Notes under the pieces: model-generated | Database searches by the model: none | The model's input: only the letters and a program-made list of their open reading frames with translations | What the model was told of the DNA's origin: nothing | Shown: positions 9,230 to 19,367 of the stretch, piece after piece | How positions within the stretch are numbered: the first letter of the stretch is position 1 | How the letters are laid out: each line of letters starts with the position of its first letter | Assembly (NCBI GenBank): GCA_022820995.1 | Contig: JAJEEM010000074.1 | Span: 33,751-97,750, forward strand | Length of the DNA: 64,000 bases | Reading direction: 5' to 3' | Source: Gemmatimonadota bacterium | GTDB lineage: Bacteria; Gemmatimonadota; Gemmatimonadetes; Palauibacterales; Palauibacteraceae | Program-made: the position numbers and the translations under genes

Positions 9230-10657
9230 TCACTCGGGGACGTTCCCGCGGGAACGTCCGACGCGGGCCTCGGCTTCGATCTCGACCCGGTATCCTGACC
9301 CGATGAGGCCCGCCTGGACCAGCGTGTTGGCGGGCCGGATGTCGCCGAAACGCCGGCCGTGGGCACGGGCCACGGGCTCCCAGTCCGCCAGTTCCGGCAC
9401 GAAGATCCGGGTCCGGATCACGTCCTCGAGGCGGCCGCCCAGCGCTTCGATCGCGCCCTCGATCTTGTCGATGACGTAGTGCGTCTGCGAGGCCGGGTCG
9501 TCGCCTCCGATCCGGCGGTCCCCGTGCGTGGCCGTCGTCCCGGAGACCGCGATGTGATCGCCCGTCCGCACCGCCCGGCAGTAGCCGGCGAGGTCCTCCC
9601 ACATCGTGCCGGAATCCACTCGCGTCCGGCCGCCGCTCCCGGACCGGACGGGATACGGCGACGGAAGCTCGTCCAGGTGATCGCTGAGGTCGCCCGCCGC
9701 CGTCAGGTAGGGAGGTCGCCGATACTCGTCCCCGCAGTCTCCCGGAACGGGATCCAGGGCCGCGCCCGCCGCAGCCAGCGTTTCCCGGTCGTCGTCATCG
9801 AGCCGCAGCGACGAGAGGCGCAGGTTGTCGGCGATGTGCTCGCTCCGCCCCAGCCGGGCGCCGATGATCACGCCCGCCACCGCGGGGCGGTCGAGGATGG
9901 CGCGCGCCGCGACGTTCGCCATCGAGACGCCGTGCTTCTCCGCCACCGACCGGACGGCCCGGAGCAGCGTCTGCAGACGGTCCCACCCGCCCGTCGCCTC
10001 CACGAAGCGCCGGTATTTCATCTCCGACCAGGTTCGGACGCCGTCCGGACCCGGATCCTCCACGTCGAGCCAGCGCCCGGTCAGAAGGCCGCCCGCCAGC
10101 GTTCCGTACGCGAGAAGCTGGACCCCGTGTTCGAGACAGACGTCCGTCATGGCGCCGGCGGCGCGTCCATCGAGGAGGGAGAACGAAACCTGGTTCGACA
10201 CGACCTCGATGCCGGTGCGGAGGACCATGTCGAGGTGGACGGCGTCGAAGTTCGTGAGTCCGAGGTGCCGGATCAGCCCTTCGTCCTTCAGCTCCTGGAG
10301 GGTGAAGAGGCAGTCGAGCCAGCTCGGATCCGCGTAGCGCCAGGCGTGGAACTGAAGGAGGTCGATCGTATCCGCGCGCAGCCGGTCCAGCGACCGCCGG
10401 ACGGCCTCCCGCACCGTGGCCGGCGTGTGCGCGCCGGGCGCGGGCGTCCACTTCGTGAGGAGCTGGAGGTCACCGTCCCGGTGCGGGGCCCTGGAGGCGC
10501 ACGCACCGGCGATCTCCTCGGCCGAACCGTAGTGGTCCGCCATGTCGAACGTCGTGAAGCCCGCCTGGCTGTACGCGTCCATCGCGGCCGCGGCGGCCTC
10601 CACGTCGATCGGCCCCTCGCGTTCCAGGTCGGCGACCTGCCACAGTCCGGTGAGCAC
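9230..10657 (-). CDS. Aldo/keto reductase fused to a RidA-like (YjgF/YER057c) domain
   Basis: 475 residues. Residues 1 to about 320 are an aldo/keto reductase: GLWQVAD strand, Asp and Tyr of the tetrad in DMADHYGSAEE, Lys in LLTKWTP, His in LLQFHAW, and a C-terminal NADPH-site segment (AGVIIGARLGRSEHIADNLR). Residues about 350-475 are a RidA-type domain (GDHIAVSGTTATHGDRRIGG to YRVEIEAEARV). The Arg that RidA enzymes use to deaminate enamines is replaced by Asn (RPANTLVQ), so this half may be a binding or variant domain. GTG at 10657 is the first usable start, but family N-termini usually extend some residues further upstream, where only CTG is available. It lies between the permease and hydroxyacid oxidase genes in one operon. 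A 22-bp palindrome overlaps its 3' end. Confidence 0.9.
   Translation of the reverse strand: MLTGLWQVADLEREGPIDVEAAAAAMDAYSQAGFTTFDMADHYGSAEEIAGACASRAPHRDGDLQLLTKWTPAPGAHTPATVREAVRRSLDRLRADTIDLLQFHAWRYADPSWLDCLFTLQELKDEGLIRHLGLTNFDAVHLDMVLRTGIEVVSNQVSFSLLDGRAAGAMTDVCLEHGVQLLAYGTLAGGLLTGRWLDVEDPGPDGVRTWSEMKYRRFVEATGGWDRLQTLLRAVRSVAEKHGVSMANVAARAILDRPAVAGVIIGARLGRSEHIADNLRLSSLRLDDDDRETLAAAGAALDPVPGDCGDEYRRPPYLTAAGDLSDHLDELPSPYPVRSGSGGRTRVDSGTMWEDLAGYCRAVRTGDHIAVSGTTATHGDRRIGGDDPASQTHYVIDKIEGAIEALGGRLEDVIRTRIFVPELADWEPVARAHGRRFGDIRPANTLVQAGLIGSGYRVEIEAEARVGRSRGNVPE
9238..9259. repeat. Dispersed palindrome, copy 1
   Basis: A perfect 22-bp palindrome with core GACGTTCCCGCGGGAACGTC lies in the last codons of the aldo/keto reductase-RidA gene and contributes its C-terminal residues (RGNVPE). 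The same core recurs at 54837-54858 and 63709-63728, with variants at 31442-31491 and 59306-59322. Function unknown. Confidence 0.8.
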
Positions 10658-10700
10658 CCGCGAGATCTCCAGGCCGGGAGCGAGTTCCCGGCGCTCCGGC

Positions 10701-12242
10701 CTACTCAGGAGGCAGCTCGCGGAAGAGGCGGTCGACGTCCGTCCCGGAGGCTCTCAACGTTCTCATCTTTCGGAAGTAGATGAGCGATCCCAGCGCCATG
10801 ACGCCGATCCAGAGCGGCGTGGAGCGGAAATACCACGCGGCGACGTCCGAGTTGAGGTCCTTCCATGTGTGCGTCACGAGAAACGTCCCCAGGAGGACGA
10901 TGCCCGCGAGGCAGACGCACGTCCGCAGCTTCGGGCCGCGGAGAACGCGGAAGTTCGCGGCGATCCCGGGGTTCCGCCGCGGGAGGACGAGCACGGAGAC
11001 GCACATGATGATGAAGTTGACGAGCATCGACGTGACCATGAGGTCGACGCCGAGGAAGAAGTCCCCCGCCCACTCGCTGCCGAGGATCGCCACCGAGGCC
11101 AGCGCGGTCGACAGCAGAATGGCCGCGTGCGGCGTGCGGAACGCGGGGTGCACGCGGGCGAGGCCCGACGGAAAGATCCCGTCCTCGGCCCACGCGAAGA
11201 CGAGGCGCGAGACGGAGAGGATCATCGCCGGCAGGTCGTTGATGAGGGCGATCGCGGCCCCCGCCACGATGAGGACCGTCCAGAACGGCGGGAGCACGTA
11301 GCCGAGGAGGCCCGGGGCGGTGAGGTCCTGTTCCTGCGCCCGCGTCCACACGAACTCCCACGGGACCGTGTGATAGACGGCGGCCGCGAAGAGCAGGTAG
11401 TAGGCGCCCACGATGAAGACCGCGAGGCCGATCGCGAGGGGGAGCGCGCGGTGCGGATTCCGTGCCTCGCCGCCCGCCTGCGCGATCGCGTCGAAGCCGA
11501 CGAAGCTGGCGAAGAGGAGGCCGGAGGCGGCGAGAAAGCCGGCCGGACCGAGCGGCGGAGGCGCGGCCGCCGGCACCTCCACGCCTTCGCTCGCGAGCAG
11601 CGCCGCCGCGAAGTCACCCTGGTCGAACGAGAATCCGGCCACGATGACGATGGCGCCCAGGGCGAACATGACGACCATGAGCGGCAGCACGGTGCGCTCG
11701 TAGGCCTTGAGGCCGCGCAGGTTCACCCACGCGAACGTCCACAGCATCGCGAGCGCCAGCGCCACGCGGACGGAACCCGTGTCCAGCACGTCGGCCAGCC
11801 CGGCCATCCCCAGTGCGCCCGCGATGTCCCGCAGGAAGGGGACGATGAGGTAGGAGACGACTCCGATGACGATGGAGAGGCCGAACCACTGCGAGAAGCT
11901 CGCCACGAAGCCCCAGTACGGACCGAGCGCCCGGCTCGCGAAGACGTAGCTGCCGCCGGCCCGCGGCATGGCGGAGGCGAGGATCGCGTAGGCGAGCCCC
12001 GCGAGGACGGCGGGGAGCGCGCCGAAGGCGAATGCCGGGAGCACGTTCTCCGCGATCCCGGGCACGTTCCGCTGGATCATGACGGGAACCACGTTGATCC
12101 CGGCCCCCAGCATCGAGCAGATGCCCGTCGCCGCGAGCCCCCACAGCCCGAGTTGGCGCGCGAGCCCCGTGCTGCCGGCCCCCGGCGCCCCGGCCCCTCC
12201 GTTCGCGGTCGTCAGACTTCCTCCCCCGCGAGGAACATCCAC
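10701..12242 (-). CDS. APC-superfamily amino acid permease
   Basis: About 504-513 residues with at least twelve hydrophobic segments, opening with [20 protein letters not shown], the conserved TM1 substrate/Na site region of APC transporters, and followed by [21 protein letters not shown], typical of amino acid/polyamine permeases. It should import amino acids across the inner membrane; specificity cannot be read from sequence. The start is uncertain: GTG at 12242 overlaps ppsA by 31 bp but has little ribosome-binding sequence, whereas a CTG at 12215 sits 4 bp behind a strong GGAGGA and overlaps the ppsA stop. No ATG occurs before TM1, so one of these two must be used. The gene is between ppsA and the reductase-RidA gene in the same operon, which suggests that imported amino acids feed pyruvate/PEP metabolism. 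Confidence 0.9.
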   Translation of the reverse strand: MDVPRGGGSLTTANGGAGAPGAGSTGLARQLGLWGLAATGICSMLGAGINVVPVMIQRNVPGIAENVLPAFAFGALPAVLAGLAYAILASAMPRAGGSYVFASRALGPYWGFVASFSQWFGLSIVIGVVSYLIVPFLRDIAGALGMAGLADVLDTGSVRVALALAMLWTFAWVNLRGLKAYERTVLPLMVVMFALGAIVIVAGFSFDQGDFAAALLASEGVEVPAAAPPPLGPAGFLAASGLLFASFVGFDAIAQAGGEARNPHRALPLAIGLAVFIVGAYYLLFAAAVYHTVPWEFVWTRAQEQDLTAPGLLGYVLPPFWTVLIVAGAAIALINDLPAMILSVSRLVFAWAEDGIFPSGLARVHPAFRTPHAAILLSTALASVAILGSEWAGDFFLGVDLMVTSMLVNFIIMCVSVLVLPRRNPGIAANFRVLRGPKLRTCVCLAGIVLLGTFLVTHTWKDLNSDVAAWYFRSTPLWIGVMALGSLIYFRKMRTLRASGTDVDRLFRELPPE

Positions 12243-14629
12243 GTCTCGACGGCGGTGTCCGGGTTGAGCGACATGCTCTCGATCCCCTCCTCCACGAGCC
12301 AGCGCGCGAGATCGGGGTAGTCCGACGGTCCCTGTCCGCAGATCCCGATGTACTTGCCCGCCTTCGCGCAGGCGCGGATCGCCATCGAGAGCGTCGCCTT
12401 CACCGCGGCGTCGCGCTCGTCGAAGATGTCGGCGATGAGCCCGGAGTCGCGGTCGAGGCCGAGGGTGAGCTGCGTCATGTCGTTGGACCCGATCGACATC
12501 CCGTCGAAGTACTCGAGGAACTCGTCCGCGAGCAGGGCGTTCGAGGGAAGCTCGCACATCATGATGAGCTGCAGCCCGTCCTCCCCGCGGGCGAGGCCGT
12601 TCTCCGCCAGGAGGTCGACGACGGCGCGCGCCTCGGCCACGGTGCGGACGAAGGGGACCATCACCCACACGTTGTCGAGCCCGATGCTCCGGCGAACGCG
12701 CCGCAGCGCCCGGCATTCGAGTTCGAACGCGGGACGGAAACTCTCCGACACGTAGCGGGACGCGCCGCGGAAGCCGAGCATCGGGTTCTCCTCGTTCGGC
12801 TCGTAGCGGCGGCCGCCGATGAGATCCGCGTATTCGTTCGACTTGAAGTCGGAAAGCCGCACGATGACGGGCTCGGGGGCGAAGGCCGCGGCGATCGTCG
12901 CGACCCCTTCCGTGAGTTTCTCGACGTAGAACTCGACGGGGTCCGCGTAGCCGGCGTGCTGAAGCCGGATCTCCTCCCGGAGGTCGCCGGGCAGGTCGTC
13001 GAAGTCGAGCAGGGCCTGCGGATGGACGCCGATCATGCGGTTGATGATGAACTCGAGCCGGGCGAGGCCCACCCCGTGGTTGGGGATCGAGGCGAAGTCG
13101 AACGCACGGTCCGGGTTCCCCACGTTGAGCATGATCTTGACCGGGATCCGGGGCATCGCGCCGAGACGGATCTCCCCCTCCTCGAAGTCGAGCAGCCCTT
13201 CGTAGACGTACCCCGCGTCGCCTTCGGCGCAGGACACCGTCACGTCGCCGGCCTCCGCAAGCCGGGCCGTCGCGTCACCGCAGCCGACCACCGCGGGGAT
13301 GCCGAGTTCGCGCGCGATGATCGCCGCGTGGCAGGTGCGGCCGCCGCGATTCGTGACGATGGCGGCGGACTGCTTCATCATCGGTTCCCAGTCCGGGTCC
13401 GTCATGTCCGTGACGAGCACGTCGCCGCGCCGGAAGCGGGCGATCTCCGACGCCGACTCGATAACGCGCGCCGGGCCGCCTCCGATCCGGCCGCCGATGC
13501 TGCGCCCCTCGGCAAGCACCCGGCCCCGTTCCTTGAGCGTGAAGCGGGAGATCACTCCGCCCGCGCGACTCTGCACGGTCTCCGGGCGCGCCTGCACGAT
13601 CCGCAGGCCTCCATCGACGCCATCCCGGGCCCACTCGATGTCCATGGGGCGCCCGTAGTGGTCCTCGATCAGGAGCGCCTGGCGGGCGAGTTCGTGCACC
13701 TCGTCGTCCGGGAGCGAGAAGCGAAGCCGGTCCTCCTCGGGAACCGCGACCGTCTCGACCGACGCGGCGGCGGGACCGGTGCCCGCGCCGTCCGTCTCCA
13801 CGTCCCGCGAGTCCGCGTACACGAGCTTGATCGCCTTGCCGCCGAGGTTTCGCCGAAGGATCGCATGGCGCCCGGCGCGCAGGGCGGGCTTGTAGACGTA
13901 GAACTCGTCCGGGTTCACGCCCCCCTGCACGACCGTCTCGCCGAGACCCCAGGCGCTCGTGATGAACACGACGTCCCGGAAGCCCGACTCGGTGTCCAGC
14001 GTGAACATCACCCCGCTCGAACCCCTGTCCGCGCGCACCATGCGCTGGACGCCGACGGAGAGCGCGACGTCGCGATGCGCGAACCCGTGGTGGACGCGGT
14101 AGGCGATCGCACGGTCGGTGAACAGCGAACCGTAGACCTCGTGGACCGCCGCGAGGACCGCCCCCGCGCCCCGGACGTTGAGCAGCGTGTCCTGCTGTCC
14201 CGCGAAGGAGGCTTCCGGGAGGTCCTCGGCCGTGGCGGAGGAGCGCACGGCGACGGGAATGTCGCCGGGGGCGTTGCCGCCGGATGCGCCGAGTTCGCGG
14301 TATGCCGCCTCGATCCGCGTGGCGAGTGCCGGCGGAAGCGGCGTGTCGGCGATCCACCTCCGGATCTCGGAGCCCGTGCGGGCAAGCGCCGCCAGGTCCT
14401 CGACATCCAGCGCGTCGAGGGTGGCGTGGATGCGGTTTCCGAGGTCGCCCGAGAGGAAGTCGCGGTACGCCCGGGCCGTGATCGCAAAGCCGCCGGGGAC
14501 CTCCACTCCGGCGGCCGAGAGATGGGAGATCATCTCGCCGAGCGAGGCGTTCTTCCCTCCGACGGATTCGAGATCGGCGAGTCCGATCGACTCGAATGGC
14601 GCGATATACCCGGACACGGCGACTCCCAA
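12212..14629 (-). CDS. ppsA: Phosphoenolpyruvate synthase
   Basis: About 800 residues, the usual length of PEP synthase, which converts pyruvate, ATP and water to PEP, AMP and phosphate in gluconeogenesis. Domains in order: ATP-grasp nucleotide-binding domain ([34 protein letters not shown]), the phospho-histidine domain with catalytic His in [18 protein letters not shown], and the PEP/pyruvate barrel ([57 protein letters not shown]). Two starts are possible: TTG at 14629 behind GGAGG, or GTG at 14617 ([13 protein letters not shown]). It is the first gene of a four-gene operon and diverges from its own regulator ppsR across 65 bp, the gene pair itself confirming the call. Confidence 0.97.
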   Translation of the reverse strand: MGVAVSGYIAPFESIGLADLESVGGKNASLGEMISHLSAAGVEVPGGFAITARAYRDFLSGDLGNRIHATLDALDVEDLAALARTGSEIRRWIADTPLPPALATRIEAAYRELGASGGNAPGDIPVAVRSSATAEDLPEASFAGQQDTLLNVRGAGAVLAAVHEVYGSLFTDRAIAYRVHHGFAHRDVALSVGVQRMVRADRGSSGVMFTLDTESGFRDVVFITSAWGLGETVVQGGVNPDEFYVYKPALRAGRHAILRRNLGGKAIKLVYADSRDVETDGAGTGPAAASVETVAVPEEDRLRFSLPDDEVHELARQALLIEDHYGRPMDIEWARDGVDGGLRIVQARPETVQSRAGGVISRFTLKERGRVLAEGRSIGGRIGGGPARVIESASEIARFRRGDVLVTDMTDPDWEPMMKQSAAIVTNRGGRTCHAAIIARELGIPAVVGCGDATARLAEAGDVTVSCAEGDAGYVYEGLLDFEEGEIRLGAMPRIPVKIMLNVGNPDRAFDFASIPNHGVGLARLEFIINRMIGVHPQALLDFDDLPGDLREEIRLQHAGYADPVEFYVEKLTEGVATIAAAFAPEPVIVRLSDFKSNEYADLIGGRRYEPNEENPMLGFRGASRYVSESFRPAFELECRALRRVRRSIGLDNVWVMVPFVRTVAEARAVVDLLAENGLARGEDGLQLIMMCELPSNALLADEFLEYFDGMSIGSNDMTQLTLGLDRDSGLIADIFDERDAAVKATLSMAIRACAKAGKYIGICGQGPSDYPDLARWLVEEGIESMSLNPDTAVETWMFLAGEEV

Positions 14630-14660
14630 CCCCGGCCTCCCGGCGACCCTGAACGGTTGT

Positions 14661-14682
14661 CTCCGGCCGATGCAAGCCGGAG
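14661..14682. promoter_or_regulatory. Inverted repeat in the ppsA-ppsR divergent region
   Basis: CTCCGGC (14661-14667) and GCCGGAG (14676-14682) form a 7-bp inverted repeat with an 8-base spacer inside the 65-bp region between the divergent ppsA and ppsR genes. It could be an operator for both. In the ppsR transcript the right arm contains the only GGAG near the ppsR start, so the hairpin could also hide the ribosome-binding site. Both readings are inference. Confidence 0.45.
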
Positions 14683-14694
14683 AATCAGCGTACG

Positions 14695-15531
14695 ATGACC
14701 CAGCGAACGGTTTTCTTCGTCTCCGACCATTCGGGCGTCACGGCCGAGACCCTCGGCCAGAGCCTGATCGCGCAGTTCGACGCCCTCGACTTCACGAAAA
14801 TCACCGTACCATTCGTCTCCACCGTCGACAAGGCGAAACGGGCGGCCCGGAACATCAACGCCGCCGCGAGGGCGCAGGGGTCGCCGCCCATCGTCTTCAG
14901 CACGCTCGTGAAGGAGGACGTGCGGGCCGCCGTTCGCGAGATCGTGGCGGGGACGGATGCCCTCTTCCTGGATTTCTTCGACTCCTTTCTCGGACCGCTC
15001 GAGAAGGAACTCGGCCACACCTCGCAGCACGCGATGGGGGTCTCGCACGGCATCCAGAACTACCGGGAATACGACCGCCGCATTGAGGCGATGAACTTCG
15101 CGCTGTCTCACGACGACGGCTCGAACCCGCACGGATACGACAGGGCCGACCTCGTCCTGATCGGCGTGTCGAGATCGGGAAAGACACCGACGTGTCTGTA
15201 TCTCGCCCTCCAGTACGGCGTGTTCGCCGCGAACTATCCCCTCACGGGAAGCGATCTGGAGGAGCGGCGCGTCCCGTCCACCCTCTCCCCGCACCGCGAC
15301 AAGATCTACGGGCTCACGATCGAGCCCCAGCGCCTGGGGGAGTTGCGGAGCGCGCGCGGGATCGGCCGCCGCTACGCCTCGCCCCGCCAGGTGAGCTTCG
15401 AGATCCGTCAGGCGCAGTCGCTGTTCGAGCGCCTCGACATCCCCTTCATCGACGCGACGCGCTGCTCGATCGAGGAACTCGCAAGCCGGATCCTCGACGC
15501 CACGCACCTCGAGCGCCGCACGACATCATGA
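14695..15531 (+). CDS. ppsR: PEP synthase regulatory protein (bifunctional kinase/pyrophosphorylase, DUF299)
   Basis: 278 residues. This family both phosphorylates PEP synthase on a Thr next to the catalytic His, using ADP, and reverses it by phosphorolysis. Landmarks: N-terminal [18 protein letters not shown], conserved [23 protein letters not shown], the P-loop-like [15 protein letters not shown], and [11 protein letters not shown]. The target motif is present in the divergent ppsA product (GGRTCH, with Thr two residues before His). Its stop overlaps an ATG of the next open frame, but that downstream gene has a better start 27 bp later. Confidence 0.96.
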   Translation: MTQRTVFFVSDHSGVTAETLGQSLIAQFDALDFTKITVPFVSTVDKAKRAARNINAAARAQGSPPIVFSTLVKEDVRAAVREIVAGTDALFLDFFDSFLGPLEKELGHTSQHAMGVSHGIQNYREYDRRIEAMNFALSHDDGSNPHGYDRADLVLIGVSRSGKTPTCLYLALQYGVFAANYPLTGSDLEERRVPSTLSPHRDKIYGLTIEPQRLGELRSARGIGRRYASPRQVSFEIRQAQSLFERLDIPFIDATRCSIEELASRILDATHLERRTTS

Positions 15532-15557
15532 TTCACTCTCCGACCGGAGGTCCCACC

Positions 15558-18500
15558 ATGCGTGATTCCCGCATCGACTCGGCTGCCGCCGCCCGTTCGG
15601 CTCTCGCCGCCCGCTCCGCTTCCGCCGGCGCTTTGGCGCTTCTCTGTCTCGCGGTCGCCGCGCCCGGGGTCGCCGCGCTCCCGCAGGAAGGCGACGCCGC
15701 CCGGGCGTGGGACGTGACCGCGCCGATGGGCGAGACCCGCGAGATCGACTTCACGACGGACGAGGGGACGTGGATGTCGATCGACCTCGAGCCGGGGGGA
15801 GAGTGGCTCGTGTTCGACCTCCTCGGGCACATCTACCGGCTTCCGGCGGAGGGGGGCGAAGCCGAGGTCCTCACGCAGAACACCGGCGTGGCGGTCAACT
15901 ATCACCCGGCCCTGTCGCCGGACGGGTCGACGATCGCGTTCATTTCCGACCGAGGGGGACAGAGCAACCTGTGGCTGATGGACGCGGACGGCTCGAACCC
16001 GCGGCCGGTGTTCGAGGACCAGGGGCTGCGCGCGTGGGAGCCGGCCTGGAGTCCCGACGGACGGTTCATCGTCGTGCGCCGCTCCTCGACGAGGCGGGGA
16101 GGCGGGGGCGCGCCACCGGGGCTGTGGATGTACTCGAAGGACGGCGGCGAAGGCGTGCAACTCGTCGGGTCGGACTATTCCGGCGCCCAGTGGCCGTCGT
16201 TCTCGGCGGATGGGGCGTCGCTCTACTTCCACTTCCGGGCCGCGCCGCCGGGGCTGTGGTCCGGCCGGATGGACATGACGCAGGGGCACAAGCAGATCCG
16301 GCGCCTCGACCTCGAGACGGGGCGGGTCGACGAGATCACCTCGGGCATCATGGTTCAGCAGGGGCAGACGTCGAGCGGCGGAGCGATCGCGCCGGAGCCG
16401 TCGCCGGACGGGCGCTGGCTCGCCTTCGGGCGCCGCATCCCGGACGGGACGATCTCCCACGACGGGCACCGCTTCGGGCCCCGCACCGCGCTCTGGCTGC
16501 GCGACCTGGAGACGGGCGCCGAACGCGTCCTCATGGACCCCATCGAAGTGGACATGGCCGAGGGGATGAAGGTGTCCCGCGACCTGCCGGGGTACAGCTG
16601 GGCTTCGGACTCGCGCTCGCTCGTGGTCTCGGCGGGCGGGAAGATCCGCCGCGTGGACCTCGACGGCGCCGTCGCGACGATCCCCTTCACCGCCCGCGTG
16701 CAGCGGACGATCTCGGAGATGGCGGGGCGCCCGCAGATGGCGCTGGGCGAGACGTTCAAGGTGAAGTTCCCGCGCTGGACCGCTTCCTCGCCGGACGGGA
16801 GCCGGCTCGCCTTCCAGGCGGTCGGACGGGTGTGGATCATGGACCTGCCGGACGGGACGCCGCGCCGGCTCACGCCGGACTCGTTCGAGCCGTTCGAGAT
16901 GGCGCCCGCGTGGTCGCCGGACGGGCGCTCGATCGCCTTCACGAGCTGGGCGGACGCCGCGCAGGGACAGGTGTGGCGGGTGACGGCGGACGGAGGGGAG
17001 CCACGGCAGCTCACGACGCGGGCGGGGGAATATCTCAACACCGTGTGGAGCCCGGACGGCGGGGACATCGTCGTCACGCGGGGGTCGGGAGCGACCTCCC
17101 ACGGTCGGACCGTGGCGAGCAACCAGTTCTTCGACTTCGTGCGCGTGCCGGCCGAAGGCGGCGAGGCGACGCTGATCGCGAAGGTGGCGCGGCCGTACGC
17201 GGGCGGGCGTCCGCTCATGCCGCGGCGGCCCGTCGCGCAGGCGTCGTTCGGACCGGACGGACGGCTCTTCTATCCGGAGGCGCTGGGGCCCGACGACGGC
17301 GATCCGGCGGGGACCGAGATCGCCTCCATCCGCCTCGACGGGAGCGACCGCCGGGTCCACTTCACCCTGCCGGACGCGGACGAGGCGGCGGTGTCGCCGG
17401 ACGGGGCGTGGCTCGCCTTCCAGGAGGGCGACAACGTGTACCGGATGCCGTTCCCGTACGGCGGGACGGGGTCCAACATCGTCCGCATCGCCAAGCGCAG
17501 CGGCCAGCTTCCGGTCACGCAGGTCAGCTTCGAGGGCGGGATCCATCCGCGCTGGCGCGACGCGAACACGCTCGAGTTCGTGAGCGGGCCGCGCTACTAC
17601 ACGCACGACCCGACGACGGGCGAGACGGTCGAGACGCCGATCGACCTCGAACTCCCGCGCCACATCGCCCGAGGGAGCGTCGCCTTCACCGGGGCGCGGA
17701 TCATCACCGCGGAGGACGACGAGGTCATCGAGGGCGGCGACATCGTCGTGCGGGACGGCCGCCTCGCCTGCATCGGCGAGTGCGACACGGCGGGGGCGGA
17801 CCATGTGATCGACGCCACGGGCACGACGATCATGCCCGGCCTCATCGACATGCACGCCCACCATCACCGCGACCACGTCGGCGTGATCCCGCAGCGCAAC
17901 TGGGAATCCGCCATCTACATGGCGTACGGCATCACGACGACCCTCGACAACTCGCAATGGTCGTCGAACGTCTTCCCCGCCGCCGAGCTCATCGAGGCGG
18001 GCGCCATGATCGGCCCGCGCACCTACAGCACGGGCGACCCGGTCTACTCCGGCGACGGGGCGCGCCAGAACGAGATCTCGAGCTACGAGGTCGCGGAACA
18101 GAACGTCGCCCGCCTCGCGTCCTGGGGCGCGGTGATGATCAAGGAGTACCTGCAGCCGCGCCGCGACCAGCGGCAGTGGGTCACGGACGCGGCGCGGATG
18201 CGCGGCCTGCGCGTGACCGCCGAGGGCGGCGACATCGAGTACAACATGGGCATGATCATGGACGGCCACACCGGGTGGGAGCATCCGATGAGCTACGTCC
18301 CGCTGTACGGCGACGTCGCGAAGTTCTTCGGCCATGCCGACGCGGTGTACTCCCCCACGTTCATCGTCGGCGGCCCCGGCGCCTGGAACGAGGAGTATTT
18401 CTTCCAGACGTACGAGGTGTGGAAGGACGAGAAGATGCGCCGCTGGCTGCCCTGGCGGATGCTCATCCCCTCCACCCGGCGCCGCATGATGCGCCCGGAG

Positions 18501-18974
18501 ACCGACTACAGCTTCCCGCTCCTCGCGCGCGGCCTCGGCGACATCATCGAGGAGGGCGGCTGGGGCGCGATCGGCTCGCACGGCCAGTTGCACGGCCTCG
18601 GCTCCCACTACGAGGTGTGGATGGCCGCGGCGGGCACGGACGAGATGACCGGGATCGAGGTCGGCACGATCCACGGCGCCCACTTCCTGGGCCTGGCGCA
18701 CGAGACGGGATCGCTCGCCGAGGGCAAGCTGGCGGACTTCATCGTCCTCGAGTCGAACCCGCTGGACGACATCCGCAACACGGCGGACATCCGTCTCGTG
18801 GTGAAGGACGGGATCGTGTACGACGCGGACACGCTGGACGAGGTGTGGCCCGACCCGAAGCCGTTCGGCGACCACTACTGGGTCGACGAGGATGCCCTCA
18901 TGAGCGACGACCGCCCCACCGACTACTGGGACCGGCGCGGGGAGGGCCGCGGCGGTCCCGGTCCCCGGAACTGA
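15558..18974 (+). CDS. Exported TolB-like beta-propeller / amidohydrolase
   Basis: 1138 residues. The ATG at 15558 is preceded by GGAGG at ideal spacing and opens a signal peptide (ASAGALALLCLAVAAPGVAA); an ATG at 15528 overlapping the ppsR stop is a weaker alternative. Residues about 45-700 are TolB/WD40-like propeller blades with repeated SPDGxxIAF motifs. Residues about 720-1090 are an amidohydrolase: GARIITAEDDEVIEGGDIVV, metal-binding GLIDMHAHHHRDH, and the C-terminal GSLAEGKLADFIVLESNPLDDI. Such proteins are periplasmic and are thought to hydrolyse peptides or cyclic amides; the substrate is unknown. It may be co-transcribed with ppsR, but a functional link is not obvious. Confidence 0.92.
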   Translation: MRDSRIDSAAAARSALAARSASAGALALLCLAVAAPGVAALPQEGDAARAWDVTAPMGETREIDFTTDEGTWMSIDLEPGGEWLVFDLLGHIYRLPAEGGEAEVLTQNTGVAVNYHPALSPDGSTIAFISDRGGQSNLWLMDADGSNPRPVFEDQGLRAWEPAWSPDGRFIVVRRSSTRRGGGGAPPGLWMYSKDGGEGVQLVGSDYSGAQWPSFSADGASLYFHFRAAPPGLWSGRMDMTQGHKQIRRLDLETGRVDEITSGIMVQQGQTSSGGAIAPEPSPDGRWLAFGRRIPDGTISHDGHRFGPRTALWLRDLETGAERVLMDPIEVDMAEGMKVSRDLPGYSWASDSRSLVVSAGGKIRRVDLDGAVATIPFTARVQRTISEMAGRPQMALGETFKVKFPRWTASSPDGSRLAFQAVGRVWIMDLPDGTPRRLTPDSFEPFEMAPAWSPDGRSIAFTSWADAAQGQVWRVTADGGEPRQLTTRAGEYLNTVWSPDGGDIVVTRGSGATSHGRTVASNQFFDFVRVPAEGGEATLIAKVARPYAGGRPLMPRRPVAQASFGPDGRLFYPEALGPDDGDPAGTEIASIRLDGSDRRVHFTLPDADEAAVSPDGAWLAFQEGDNVYRMPFPYGGTGSNIVRIAKRSGQLPVTQVSFEGGIHPRWRDANTLEFVSGPRYYTHDPTTGETVETPIDLELPRHIARGSVAFTGARIITAEDDEVIEGGDIVVRDGRLACIGECDTAGADHVIDATGTTIMPGLIDMHAHHHRDHVGVIPQRNWESAIYMAYGITTTLDNSQWSSNVFPAAELIEAGAMIGPRTYSTGDPVYSGDGARQNEISSYEVAEQNVARLASWGAVMIKEYLQPRRDQRQWVTDAARMRGLRVTAEGGDIEYNMGMIMDGHTGWEHPMSYVPLYGDVAKFFGHADAVYSPTFIVGGPGAWNEEYFFQTYEVWKDEKMRRWLPWRMLIPSTRRRMMRPETDYSFPLLARGLGDIIEEGGWGAIGSHGQLHGLGSHYEVWMAAAGTDEMTGIEVGTIHGAHFLGLAHETGSLAEGKLADFIVLESNPLDDIRNTADIRLVVKDGIVYDADTLDEVWPDPKPFGDHYWVDEDALMSDDRPTDYWDRRGEGRGGPGPRN

Positions 18975-19103
18975 CGATGTGACAGGGAGCTGGCAGCGGA
19001 CGCGAGTTGATCCCAGGTTGAGGGTTACCGGGAACGTGGGGCCGAGGATCGTGGCCGGAGGCGCCGCGGCGAGTCATACGTTTTCCGGAGGAGGCAGACG
19101 GGG

Positions 19104-19328
19104 ATGGGAGCTGAACTCATAGGGATTATCGCCGTGGGCGCGACGCTGGCCGGGCTCACCCTCAGCACGTCGCACAGGCAGCGTGATGATCTGAAGACTC
19201 TGCGAGGGGAGGTGAACGATCTCCGGGGCGAAGTGCACGGGTTCCGCTTGGAGATCACGGAACGCGTGGCCCGGATCGAGGCCAGAGCGTTTCCGGGTGC
19301 GTCCAACGGATCCGGTGGCGCGGGTTGA
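19104..19328 (+). CDS. Small membrane-anchored coiled-coil protein
   Basis: 74 residues. One N-terminal hydrophobic segment (LIGIIAVGATLAGLTLSTS) is followed by a heptad-patterned helix (DDLKTLRGEVNDLRGEVHGFRLEITERVARIEARA) and a short Gly/Ser tail. GGAGGAGG lies about 10 bp upstream of the ATG. No family recognised beyond the general small anchored coiled-coil type, which often scaffolds or accompanies toxin-antitoxin and envelope proteins. It stands alone between an amidohydrolase and a convergent creatininase-like gene. Confidence 0.6.
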   Translation: MGAELIGIIAVGATLAGLTLSTSHRQRDDLKTLRGEVNDLRGEVHGFRLEITERVARIEARAFPGASNGSGGAG

Positions 19329-19367
19329 GAACGATCGGCCGTTGCGTCGATTCGAGTCACGGCCGAG

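Noticed and set aside
9238..9259. The palindrome as a LexA (SOS) box
   Set aside because: LexA boxes have GAAC...GTTC order with a spacer; here GTTC comes first and there is no spacer, and no SOS gene is nearby.
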